Shown piece after piece: positions 16,638-24,418 of a DNA stretch of 53,315 nucleotides (position 1 is its first letter; every line of letters begins with the position of its first letter). A program made the position numbers and the translations under genes. Source of the stretch: an uncultured Ruminococcus sp. (GTDB taxonomy: Bacteria > Bacillota > Clostridia > Oscillospirales > Ruminococcaceae); contig NZ_CAKSNX010000011.1 of assembly GCF_934476685.1 (NCBI RefSeq), positions 1 through 53,315 on the forward strand, given 5' to 3'. The notes beneath the pieces are model-generated. The model made no database searches. It was not told the DNA's origin and saw only the letters and a list, made by a program, of their open reading frames with translations.

Positions 16638-17639
16638 TTATCTTCTGCCCTTGCTTGCAGTCTTTTTCTTTGAAGACTTATCTTCAAGAGCCTTTTTCTT
16701 AGCCTGATGCTTTTTCCAGTGAACCCAAAGTGTTGGTGCGATGCAGTTTGAAGAATATACACCTGCGATCATACCGATGATGAGCGGGAATGCAAAGCTG
16801 AGAATCGAAGTAACGTTGAACACAAGACAAACTATACATACGGTCGTCATAGCGGCAACTGTTGTTACTGTTGTGTTGATAGAACGTCCCATAGTCTGAG
16901 TAATGGAGAGGTTGACAAGTTCGTCAAGCTCCATGCTTTTGCCTTTGAGGTTCTGATTTTCTCTTATTCTGTCGTAAATAATGATAGTTGCGTTGATAGA
17001 ATATCCGAGGATAGTGAGGAGAACAGCCATGAAGTTTGCGTTGATGTCAAAACGGCATATAACGAAACAGCCGTAAACCATGCACATATCGTGGATAAGT
17101 GCCACAACGGAGAATACACCGGCAGAGATACCGCCGATCTTCTTGAATCTGAATCCGATGTAGATGATAGTGATAACAGCTGCAAGTGCACAGGCTGCAA
17201 GACACTTCAGGAAGAAGTCCATACCGTTTGATGCGCTTACGTCGTTTGTTTCAAAAGGCTCGATCTCGTTGTCAGGGAAGTTTTCAACAAGTGCAGCTTT
17301 GAGAGCAGTCTGCTTGTCATCGCTTATTCCCTTTGTAGATGCGAACTGGATCTTTACTGTTTTCTGTGAAGTAGCTGTATTCTCGCCCTTTGTTACAGTA
17401 GCTTTAAGGTTAAGAGTATCAGAAACTATCTTTGAAACGTCTGAGTCGCTTATATCACCTGTATAGCTGTAAGTAAGTATCGTACCGCCCTTGAAAGCGA
17501 TATCGACGTTAAGTCCGATAACAGCGGTGAGGATAATGAACAGTGCAATGAGTGAGCAGGATATCGTGTAGAATATCTTGCTGTGTCCGGTCACATTAAG
17601 AATTTTTCTTTCTTTGGTGTTTTTTATTTCCTTAGTCAT
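16638..17639 (-). CDS. secF: Protein translocase subunit SecF
   Basis: Membrane subunit of the SecDF complex, which uses the proton gradient to help pull exported proteins through SecYEG. About 333 residues: a first transmembrane segment near 20-40, the D-F-K-G-G-T motif region of the periplasmic P1 head (VDIAFKGGTILTY), then five more spans with the conserved GYSINATIIIYDRIREN loop. The open frame reaches 17651 through a GTG, but the ATG at 17639 is chosen because GGAGG lies 9 nt before it. It overlaps the end of secD by 8 nt. The tail is Lys-rich. Confidence 0.95.
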   Translation of the reverse strand: MTKEIKNTKERKILNVTGHSKIFYTISCSLIALFIILTAVIGLNVDIAFKGGTILTYSYTGDISDSDVSKIVSDTLNLKATVTKGENTATSQKTVKIQFASTKGISDDKQTALKAALVENFPDNEIEPFETNDVSASNGMDFFLKCLAACALAAVITIIYIGFRFKKIGGISAGVFSVVALIHDMCMVYGCFVICRFDINANFMAVLLTILGYSINATIIIYDRIRENQNLKGKSMELDELVNLSITQTMGRSINTTVTTVAAMTTVCIVCLVFNVTSILSFAFPLIIGMIAGVYSSNCIAPTLWVHWKKHQAKKKALEDKSSKKKTASKGRR

Positions 17640-19041
17640 TGATCTCAGCACCTCCGTAAAGTTTGCGGTTCTTAAAGCACTTGAATTTTGAAAGTGATGA
17701 GAGCATCAGTCTTGAACAGAAAATACCGAACACGAAGTTGAGTATGATACCAACAAGGAGCGTATAGCCCAGCGAGTAGATCGTACCTGCGGAAGATGCG
17801 CCGAAGATAGAGAACAGAGGGCTGAGGAGAAGTCCGAATGCGCTGTCTGTCGGTCCGAATGCACCCATAAGGATTATTGCAACGAATACAACGGTGATGT
17901 TTCCGTCGAATACAGCGCTCCATGCTCTCTTATAGCCAAGCTCGATAGCGCCGTTAAGAGTTTTGCCGTTGTTAAGCTCTTCCTTGATTCTTTCAGCAGT
18001 GATGATGTTTGCGTCAACGCCCATACCGATAGCAAGAATGATACCTGCGATACCCGGTATAGTCAGGGTAAAGCTCTCGAACACTCCGAAAAATCCTGAG
18101 ATGCAGGCGATAGAGCCTACTGCCTGTCCGAAAAGTGCGATAGAAGCAACAACGCCTGGGAGCTTATACATTATTATCATATAGATAGCAATGATGATGA
18201 ATGCGATTATACCGGCAATGACCATTGCATTCTTTGCGCCCTCACCGAGAGTAGCTGAAATGATGTTTGTGCTTGATGTTTTAAGATTGAACGGGAGTGA
18301 ACCTGCGTTGATCTTATCCGCAAGGGATTTAGCAGATTCGTATGTAAAAGGATTTGACGTGCTGCCTGTGATCTGACATTTTCCGTCTGTGATAGCCTCG
18401 TTTACAGAAGGAGCGGAGATCATATCATCGTCCATCCATATGGATATCGAACCGCTGCCTGCAAGCTCGGTAGTAGCGTCGGCAAAAGCCTTCTTGCCTG
18501 ACTCGTTAAGTTCAAGGCTTACAGCATATGTATAGCTGCCTGTCTGCTGATCCTGATATGTAACAGCCTCAGCCTTCTTTACGTCGCTTCCTGTCAGAAC
18601 GATATTTTCGTCATCGTCGCCTGTCGGAGCGGTCGTACCCTTTATGAAAACCAACTGTGCAGTTTCGCCAAGCTCTGAAACAGCCTCTTCAGGGTCAAAG
18701 CTCTCTTCTCCTGCCTGCCATGGGAAGGATACCATTATTCTCTGTTTTTTGTAGTCTGCGTAAACTTCGCTGTCGGTAATGTTAAGGCTGACAAGTCTTT
18801 GTTCGATAACAGCCTTCGCAGCGTCCATTTCGTCCTCGGTGGCATTAACGTCGCCGTCAGGCTCAAAGGTAGCGTTTACTCCTCCCTGGATATCTATTCC
18901 CCAGCGGATCTCGTCAACGCCCTTGATATAGCTTGTTTTTATATCACCGTACTGAGTGTGTATGCCTGCATAGGTAAGATAGGCGAAGCCTAAAATGCAG
19001 ATCAGCACGATAAAAAACACGGGTTTTTTAACTTTTCGCAC
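17632..19041 (-). CDS. secD: Protein translocase subunit SecD
   Basis: Partner of SecF; 469 residues with one N-terminal span, a large extracytoplasmic head (about 40-270, including RWGIDIQGGVNATFEP) and five C-terminal spans with the GIAGIILAIGMGVDANIITAERIKEE motif bearing the conserved proton-path Asp. The start is GTG at 19041 with AGGAGG 8 nt upstream; the short hydrophobic N-terminus fits. Separate secD and secF in one operon is the usual clostridial arrangement, against the fused secDF of Bacillus. Confidence 0.96.
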   Translation of the reverse strand: MRKVKKPVFFIVLICILGFAYLTYAGIHTQYGDIKTSYIKGVDEIRWGIDIQGGVNATFEPDGDVNATEDEMDAAKAVIEQRLVSLNITDSEVYADYKKQRIMVSFPWQAGEESFDPEEAVSELGETAQLVFIKGTTAPTGDDDENIVLTGSDVKKAEAVTYQDQQTGSYTYAVSLELNESGKKAFADATTELAGSGSISIWMDDDMISAPSVNEAITDGKCQITGSTSNPFTYESAKSLADKINAGSLPFNLKTSSTNIISATLGEGAKNAMVIAGIIAFIIIAIYMIIMYKLPGVVASIALFGQAVGSIACISGFFGVFESFTLTIPGIAGIILAIGMGVDANIITAERIKEELNNGKTLNGAIELGYKRAWSAVFDGNITVVFVAIILMGAFGPTDSAFGLLLSPLFSIFGASSAGTIYSLGYTLLVGIILNFVFGIFCSRLMLSSLSKFKCFKNRKLYGGAEIND

Positions 19042-19092
19042 CTTGAAACCTCCTAATTAATATAGATTTGTCAAAAACACATTCACCTGTAT

Positions 19093-19121
19093 ATTATAAA
19101 TCTTTTAGTCAAAAAAGTCAA
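19093..19121 (-). promoter_or_regulatory. Promoter of the secDF operon
   Basis: Minus-strand TTGACT (19121-19116) and TATAAT (19098-19093), 17-nt spacer. Confidence 0.78.
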
Positions 19122-19191
19122 TAGCAATCGCATACTTTTTGATTAATATGTCAATCTGTGCAAAGCGGAGTCAAAGGGCGGGGGAAAATCC

Positions 19192-19220
19192 TTGACAAGG
19201 GGGAAATTGTTTGGTATGAT
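19192..19220 (+). promoter_or_regulatory. Promoter of the CNNM/CorC gene
   Basis: TTGACA (19192-19197) and TATGAT (19215-19220), 17-nt spacer. Confidence 0.8.
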
Positions 19221-19277
19221 ATTAATTAAACTATATATAAATACAAATATACTATTTAAAAAGGACGCTGATATTTA

Positions 19278-20681
19278 ATGGACGACGCCGGGCGATTGAG
19301 TACGGGATTTATAGTTTGCATAGCCGCAGCATTGGTAATGGCATTTTTCTGTGCCTGTGAAAATGCGGCGGTGGAATTCAATGACGCAAAGCTAAAGAAA
19401 ATGGCGGAGCAGGATAAGCGGGCGGCAAGGCTCATGAAAATGCTTGAACAGCCTGGACGCTTTATGGCTGCCAACCTTATTTCAAGGACGATAATGATAG
19501 TGCTGATAACTGTGTTGGGTACAGTATACTTTTTTGAACCCATAGCAGAGGCTTTCACGCAGAAGATCTTTCAGCCCTCCGAGGGGTGGAAGTATTATGC
19601 GGTTTCCTTAATAAGCTTTGCTGCGGTGATATGCATTTTTGCCCTGTTTATAAGCGTTTTCGGTATAAATATCCCTAAACGTCTGGTATCATCGGGACGT
19701 GTGGGAGATAAATTCGTGCTGACGGTGAGCGGAGTGTACAGAGTATGGCTTGCACTTTTCAAGCCGCTGGAGATAATAAACAACGGTATATCCACGGTCT
19801 TTCTCAGACTGATCGGTGTGCGCAGCGTGAAAAAGAATGACGCTGTAACTGAGGAAGAGATACTTATGATGGTGGACGCCGTAAACGAAACGGGTGCTAT
19901 CGAGGAAAGTCAGGCGGAGATGATAAGCAACATCTTTGAGTTCGACGATATCGAGGTAAGCGACGTTATGACCCACCGAACAGAGGTGGAGGCTATCGAG
20001 GAGAACGCTCCGATAAAAGAGGCGGTAGAGCTTGCCATAGAGAGCGGTTTTTCCAGAATACCCGTATACAAGGAAACTATCGACGATATTCAGGGAGTTA
20101 TCTTTGCCAAGGATCTGCTTACCCTTGTGTTCCATGAGAGCGCAGACAGCAGGACGGTAAAGGACTTTATGCGTGAGATACTTTTCGTTCCTGAAACCCA
20201 TAAGTGCGGCGAACTTTTCAAGGAAATGACGGAGAAAAAGATACAAATGGCTGTTGCGGTGGACGAATACGGCGGAACGGCCGGCGTTGTTACTCTTGAA
20301 GATATAATCGAATCCATTGTGGGAAGTATACAGGATGAGTATGACGACGAGGCGGAAGAGATAACGGAGATATCCGACGGAGTGTTCGAGATACTGGGCA
20401 AGGCGGATTATGAGGACGTTATGGAGGCTTTAGGGAAAGAGGCTGACGAAAATTCGCCGTTTGAAACTATCGGCGCAATGGTGATAGAACTGTTGGGAAG
20501 AATACCTGAGGACGGCGAAACACCTGCCGTAAAGTGGGAAAATGTGCTTTTCAGCGTTGAAAAAACAGACGACAGAAAAATAGAGAAGCTCAGAGCGGAG
20601 CTGATCCGTGATGAGAATGACGACGAAACAGCGGACAATAAAAAAGATAAAGACAGCAAAGACAACGAAAACAGTAAATAA
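19278..20681 (+). CDS. CNNM/CBS/CorC-type transporter-associated membrane protein
   Basis: A 467-residue protein of the family once called hemolysin C/TlyC and now linked to magnesium or cobalt efflux. It has an N-terminal CNNM (DUF21) membrane domain (about 5-175), a CBS pair (about 200-330, with VSDVMTHRTEVEAIE and SRIPVYKETIDDIQGVIFAKDLL), and a C-terminal CorC/HlyC domain (about 350-435). The tail (440-467) is very rich in Asp, Lys and Asn, probably disordered. AAGGAC precedes the ATG. The next gene starts about 90 nt downstream with no terminator between, so they may be co-transcribed. Confidence 0.9.
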   Translation: MDDAGRLSTGFIVCIAAALVMAFFCACENAAVEFNDAKLKKMAEQDKRAARLMKMLEQPGRFMAANLISRTIMIVLITVLGTVYFFEPIAEAFTQKIFQPSEGWKYYAVSLISFAAVICIFALFISVFGINIPKRLVSSGRVGDKFVLTVSGVYRVWLALFKPLEIINNGISTVFLRLIGVRSVKKNDAVTEEEILMMVDAVNETGAIEESQAEMISNIFEFDDIEVSDVMTHRTEVEAIEENAPIKEAVELAIESGFSRIPVYKETIDDIQGVIFAKDLLTLVFHESADSRTVKDFMREILFVPETHKCGELFKEMTEKKIQMAVAVDEYGGTAGVVTLEDIIESIVGSIQDEYDDEAEEITEISDGVFEILGKADYEDVMEALGKEADENSPFETIGAMVIELLGRIPEDGETPAVKWENVLFSVEKTDDRKIEKLRAELIRDENDDETADNKKDKDSKDNENSK

Positions 20682-20769
20682 AGTAAAAAATCAAAAAGAC
20701 AAAACGAATTTGTGACAGATAAACAATGTAAAGAGTGTAAATAGTGTAAAAATTTTTAATGCGGCGGAT

Positions 20770-22164
20770 ATGAAACGGGGATTCAGAGTGGCGCAGTTAA
20801 ATTGCAATGATGACAAAAAATACAGAAAATCAAAAAAACGGAAAAACCTAAAGATCAAAGTGCTTTCGGGACTTCTGGCGGCTATGGTGTGTGCGTCGGG
20901 AGTGTGGTATGCATTTTACAGAAACGGCTGGGAATTTGAACTGCCTTGGGCGGCGGAGAGAAAGTATGCTCTGCTGGACAGCGGCATAACAAATGAGGCT
21001 ACTGGAATACAGGTCAAATACAGCACAGTCGGTAAAACGGACAATAAAAATGAGGACTCAGCCCTTGAAAGCAAGGACGTTTCGGACGTTGAACTGCCCT
21101 ATGCGGCGGAGTATTTCTCTTCTTTCCTTACTGAGGAGGAACAGACCGTTTGCAGACAGCTTTATAAGGGATTCAGAGAGTTCCAGACGGATATAGATAT
21201 AACTGACGGAGTGATAGAGTCGGAGGATATATGCAGCTTTATAGTGCTTTGTACTTCCTGCGCCCCTGAGTTTTCCTATATCGGGCAGGAGTATTCGGTC
21301 ACCCTCGACAGCAGCGGATATGTTATGTCCGTAGAGGTAAGCTATACAATGACAGCGGAAGAGGCTGCCGCTCAGCAGGCTGAGATAGACGCAAGGGCGG
21401 AAGAGCTTATTGCAGGCATGGGGTCTGACTGGGACGATTATGAAAAGTTCAGATATATCCATGATAATCTGATACTTTCGTGTCAGTATAAGGAGAATGA
21501 GGGCAGCTGCTATACTGCTTACGGCTGTCTTGTGGAAGGCGAGGCTGTGTGTGAGGGCTATGCTAAGGCTATGCTCACGCTCTGCGAAAAGGTCGGCATA
21601 GGCTGTGTTCCTGTGGTAGGTTCGGGATATGAGAATGGTGAACCGCTTCCACATATATGGAACAAGGTGCTCCTTGACGGAGAATGGTACTGCACAGACC
21701 CGACATGGGACGATCCTGTTTCGCAAATGGGTGAAGATTATATAAGGTATGACTACTTTGCCATAACAGATAAGCAGATGAATCTTGACCATACTGCGGA
21801 CGAGAACAAATATCTCCATTATCCTGCGGCACAGAGCGTTGAAGATGATTTTTACCGCCGCAGCGGAGCGTTTATTGAAAGCGCTGACGATGCGGAGAAT
21901 ATCATATTGAATGCAGTATGCACAGCTATGGCAGGAAACGGTGATTATGCGAGAGTGAAATGTGCTGATGAGAATGTCTATGGGCAGACGCTTAAAACAG
22001 TGTTCGAGGACGAAACGGAAAGCGGTAATCCTCTGATATTCACTATCTTAAAAGAAGGCTCTGAGAACTATCCCGATTTCGGTTATTCCTATGCAGGATA
22101 TTCTATTATAAAGAATGAAAAGGATCATTCTCTTACCATAAAGCTCATAAGGGCGGAAAATTAG
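20770..22164 (+). CDS. Membrane-anchored transglutaminase-like protein
   Basis: A 464-residue protein with a basic N-terminus, one membrane anchor (about 31-50) and an extracytoplasmic body. A transglutaminase-like core occupies roughly 225-320, with the papain-like triad visible as Cys261 (GEAVCEGYAKA), His295 (PHIWNKV) and Asp310 (WYCTDPTWDD). Bacterial members act as peptidases or protein cross-linkers at the cell surface; the substrate is unknown. No good ribosome site precedes the ATG, so a different start is possible. Just upstream, three imperfect 9-nt repeats (GTAAAGA, GTGTAAATA, GTGTAAAAA) occupy about 20728-20752. Confidence 0.82.
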   Translation: MKRGFRVAQLNCNDDKKYRKSKKRKNLKIKVLSGLLAAMVCASGVWYAFYRNGWEFELPWAAERKYALLDSGITNEATGIQVKYSTVGKTDNKNEDSALESKDVSDVELPYAAEYFSSFLTEEEQTVCRQLYKGFREFQTDIDITDGVIESEDICSFIVLCTSCAPEFSYIGQEYSVTLDSSGYVMSVEVSYTMTAEEAAAQQAEIDARAEELIAGMGSDWDDYEKFRYIHDNLILSCQYKENEGSCYTAYGCLVEGEAVCEGYAKAMLTLCEKVGIGCVPVVGSGYENGEPLPHIWNKVLLDGEWYCTDPTWDDPVSQMGEDYIRYDYFAITDKQMNLDHTADENKYLHYPAAQSVEDDFYRRSGAFIESADDAENIILNAVCTAMAGNGDYARVKCADENVYGQTLKTVFEDETESGNPLIFTILKEGSENYPDFGYSYAGYSIIKNEKDHSLTIKLIRAEN

Positions 22165-22314
22165 AGGATATCAAAAATATATAAATTTACGGTTGAAATT
22201 TGCGGATAAATGTGATATAATAAAAAATAACGGCTCAGTGGGAGTATGCCCTCTGTGTAAAATCGACAGGCTGTGTCTGTGCGGCACAGGTCTTTATGAA
22301 AGGAATGTTAGTGT

Positions 22315-23397
22315 ATGGGAGCGAAAACCAATAAGAAGTCCAATGCGGGCAAAAACGTACTGGTGTTTTTCATTGTCTTTATTATACTTGAAATGCTGAT
22401 AATCTTCGGTGTGGGCAAGGTGTTCAAGAACAAGGACGTTACACCGAGCATCGCAGGATACAGCATCTATATGACCGACAGCGAGCTGAAAGCTCAGAAA
22501 GAGGACGGAACATATGAAACTTCTGTTCCAAAGGGAGTGCTTGTTATCGCATCGAACGGTCTGACAAATGCAGTTGAGAAGATCGGTTCTGCTGTCCTCT
22601 GTGAAAATGTTGAGGGACAGGGTTCGGGAATTTACTGGCTTGCAGATGTAAACACAACTGAGGGCGAGGACGGAGTTACATATACTGTTGCAAACGGCGA
22701 CAGATACTATACTATAAAGTCATCTGACGTTGTTGGCGTTACATCAAGCTATTTCACAACAGCAGGAAAGGTGATTACTTTCATCACTTCTAAATTCGGT
22801 ATGATCGTGTGCGCAGTAGTTCCGCTTTTCCTCCTTGTGCTTATTGAGCTTATAATCGCTATCGCAACTCATTCACCTGAAGAAGATGAAGAGGACGAGG
22901 AAGAAGAGGAAGAAACTAAGGAAGAAGTCAAGCTTGACGATTTCCTCTTTGGCGGAAAGGACGAGGGCGAGCAGATCGCAAGACACCGCCGTCAGGCTGC
23001 TGAAAAGGCAGAGTCTGCTGAGATAAAGACTGAGGAAAAGGACGATAGCCGCATCTATATCCCTGAAAAGGAAAAGAAGGACGAAGATCCGCTTGCCGGC
23101 TTCAATTTCGATTTCTCTAAGAAGGAAGAGAAGAAGGAACAGCTTACAGATGATTCACTCAGCCTTAATGATGACGTGAATATGTCCGCATACTATGAAA
23201 AGGCATCAAAGCTTCTTGACGAGGCTGCGAATGAAACAGCAAAGCCTGTTCAGAAGCCTGTACAGCACAGACCTGCACAGCGTAAGCCAAGACCGCAGGC
23301 TAAGCCAACATCAGCGGCAAATACTTCAGCTACCCTTGAGGATCTGATGAAGCTTATGGAAGAGGAACAGAACAAGCTGAAAAATCAGATGAAGTAA
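22315..23397 (+). CDS. Signal-peptidase-like membrane protein with long acidic cytoplasmic tail
   Basis: A 360-residue protein I cannot name with confidence. Membrane segment 1 is at about 14-35, an external domain at 40-160, segment 2 at about 162-186, then a run of Glu/Asp (188-200) and a charged, proline-ended tail to 360. The layout of the external domain and second segment (PSIAGYSIYM, PKGVLVIAS, VVGVTSSYFTTAGKVITFITSKFG) resembles SipW-type signal peptidases (S26B): a start like the Ser motif and an end like the conserved VGK...P..G segment. The canonical S-G-S-M-x-P motif is absent, so it may be a non-catalytic relative. AAAGGA lies about 11 nt before the ATG. A terminator follows. Confidence 0.7.
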   Translation: MGAKTNKKSNAGKNVLVFFIVFIILEMLIIFGVGKVFKNKDVTPSIAGYSIYMTDSELKAQKEDGTYETSVPKGVLVIASNGLTNAVEKIGSAVLCENVEGQGSGIYWLADVNTTEGEDGVTYTVANGDRYYTIKSSDVVGVTSSYFTTAGKVITFITSKFGMIVCAVVPLFLLVLIELIIAIATHSPEEDEEDEEEEEETKEEVKLDDFLFGGKDEGEQIARHRRQAAEKAESAEIKTEEKDDSRIYIPEKEKKDEDPLAGFNFDFSKKEEKKEQLTDDSLSLNDDVNMSAYYEKASKLLDEAANETAKPVQKPVQHRPAQRKPRPQAKPTSAANTSATLEDLMKLMEEEQNKLKNQMK

Positions 23398-23415
23398 AAT
23401 TTATTGTAAGAGATC

Positions 23416-23459
23416 AAAGCTCCGTACCTGTGAAAATCACGCAGATACGGAGCTTTTTT
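23416..23459 (+). terminator. Terminator after the signal-peptidase-like gene
   Basis: AAAGCTCCGTA (23416-23426) pairs with TACGGAGCTTT (23446-23456), followed by Ts. Confidence 0.88.
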
Positions 23460-23574
23460 ATGTGAAAGCAGTACCTGCTATGTTAAATCTGCACTCTAAT
23501 TTTCAACAAATCACGATTGCGGTTATCTGCTTTTCACAAACTGAGAAAAAGTATAAAAAAACTGAAAAAAAGCC

Positions 23575-23603
23575 TTGACAAAACAGGATATGTGTAGTAT
23601 AAT
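23575..23603 (+). promoter_or_regulatory. Promoter of the tRNA cluster
   Basis: TTGACA (23575-23580) and TATAAT (23598-23603), 17-nt spacer, about 60 nt before tRNA-Val. Confidence 0.88.
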
Positions 23604-23663
23604 AGATACTGTTGTGAGGGACATGAGTTAAACGAAAGCTTAACGAAAGTCTTTTGACAATAT

Positions 23664-23739
23664 GGAAGCATAGCTCAGCTGGGAGAGCATCTGCCTTACA
23701 AGCAGAGGGTCATAGGTTCGAGCCCTATTGTTTCCACCA
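23664..23739 (+). tRNA. tRNA-Val (TAC)
   Basis: Complete cloverleaf with encoded CCA. Acceptor GGAAGCA/TGTTTCC, anticodon stem TCTGC/GCAGA with loop CTTACAA (anticodon TAC), and a normal T loop (GGTTCGAGCC). Confidence 0.96.
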
Positions 23740-23816
23740 TAGAGTGTGTGCAGAGAGATCTGCACACTCCCTATTTTTTTGACTTAAGTTCCGGAATGTC
23801 GGATCACTTAAGATCT

Positions 23817-23893
23817 GGCCGGGTAGTTCAGTTGGTTAGAACGCTAGCCTGTCACGCTAGAGGTCGTGGGTTCGAGCCCCATTCCGGTCGCCA
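23817..23893 (+). tRNA. tRNA-Asp (GTC)
   Basis: Complete cloverleaf with encoded CCA. Acceptor GGCCGGG/TCCGGTC, anticodon stem CTAGC/GCTAG with loop CTGTCAC (anticodon GTC), normal D and T loops. Confidence 0.96.
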
Positions 23894-23896
23894 TAT

Positions 23897-23972
23897 GCTT
23901 CTGTAGCTCAGTCGGTAGAGCAGGGGACTGAAAATCCCCGTGTCGGTGGTTCAATTCCACTCGGAAGCACCA
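23897..23972 (+). tRNA. tRNA-Phe (GAA)
   Basis: Complete cloverleaf with encoded CCA, 3 nt after tRNA-Asp. Anticodon stem GGGGA/TCCCC with loop CTGAAAA (anticodon GAA). Confidence 0.96.
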
Positions 23973-23975
23973 TTT

Positions 23976-24051
23976 GCGGATTTAGCTCATCTGGTAGAGC
24001 GCCACCTTGCCAAGGTGGAGGTAGCGAGTTCGAGCCTCGTAATCCGCTCCA
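23976..24051 (+). tRNA. tRNA-Gly (GCC)
   Basis: Complete cloverleaf with encoded CCA. Anticodon stem CCACC/GGTGG with loop TTGCCAA (anticodon GCC), normal D-loop GG and T loop. This is the ordinary elongator tRNA, to be contrasted with the next tRNA-like gene. Confidence 0.96.
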
Positions 24052-24053
24052 CT

Positions 24054-24087
24054 GAGTTGCTGCTTTTGCAGCAACTCTATATTTTTC
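24054..24087 (+). terminator. Terminator-like hairpin after tRNA-Gly(GCC)
   Basis: GAGTTGCTGC (24054-24063) pairs with GCAGCAACTC (24068-24077), then TATATTTTT. It separates the four ordinary tRNAs from the abnormal one. TATATT at 24078-24083 could also act as a -10 box starting transcription at the next tRNA. Confidence 0.75.
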
Positions 24088-24089
24088 TT

Positions 24090-24164
24090 GCGGGTTTATT
24101 TCAATTACTAGAATACCTTTCTTCCTGAGAGGAGATGAAGGTGCAATCCCTTTGACCCGCTCCA
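24090..24164 (+). tRNA. Atypical tRNA-Gly (TCC), candidate cell-wall (non-ribosomal) tRNA
   Basis: A 75-nt cloverleaf with encoded CCA: acceptor GCGGGTT/GACCCGC, anticodon stem CCTTT/AGAGG with loop CTTCCTG (anticodon TCC), a 4-nt variable loop, T stem GAAGG/CCTTT. Two invariant features are missing. The D loop AATTACTA has no G18-G19, and the T loop starts TGCA where TTCR is universal (T55 replaced by G). Those bases make the contact that holds the elbow together and favour EF-Tu use. The same pair of changes with a TCC anticodon marks the staphylococcal tRNA-Gly species used to build the peptidoglycan bridge. The stems remain fully paired, which argues against a pseudogene. Automated tRNA finders may score it low. 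Confidence 0.8.
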
Positions 24165-24169
24165 AAGTT

Positions 24170-24204
24170 AAGCCGTAACGGATATTTCCGCTGCGGCTTT
24201 TTTG
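24170..24204 (+). terminator. Terminator after the atypical tRNA-Gly
   Basis: AAGCCG (24170-24175) pairs with CGGCTT (24194-24199), with further inner pairing (GGA/TCC), followed by a run of Ts. Confidence 0.82.
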
Positions 24205-24298
24205 TATCTTTTTGCAGTATGGGCTATTCATTATGAGCCGTGGCAGAAGTTACTATTTGGCTCTGAACAGGTAAATTTGAAATTTGATGTGAAATGTC

Positions 24299-24327
24299 TT
24301 GCAAAATCAGTATTGATGTAGTATAAT
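24299..24327 (+). promoter_or_regulatory. Promoter of the dehydrogenase-ABC importer operon
   Basis: TTGCAA (24299-24304) and TATAAT (24322-24327), 17-nt spacer. The leader of about 85 nt is too short for a T-box or common riboswitch. Confidence 0.75.
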
Positions 24328-24418
24328 GATAGTGTATAAAGTCTGTATAGTGCAGTTTTGCACCGCTGACTTTGTCAAATTGGAAATATCTGATGTAAGG
24401 ATAGTGAAACAGATAACT

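Noticed and set aside
23908..24231. 107-codon minus-strand frame across the tRNA genes
   Set aside because: It is the complement of three tRNAs and their terminators; such frames are common over tRNA clusters.
24328..24418. Possible T-box leader before the TrpXYZ-like operon
   Set aside because: The leader is only about 85 nt, with no specifier loop, T-box sequence or antiterminator pair visible.
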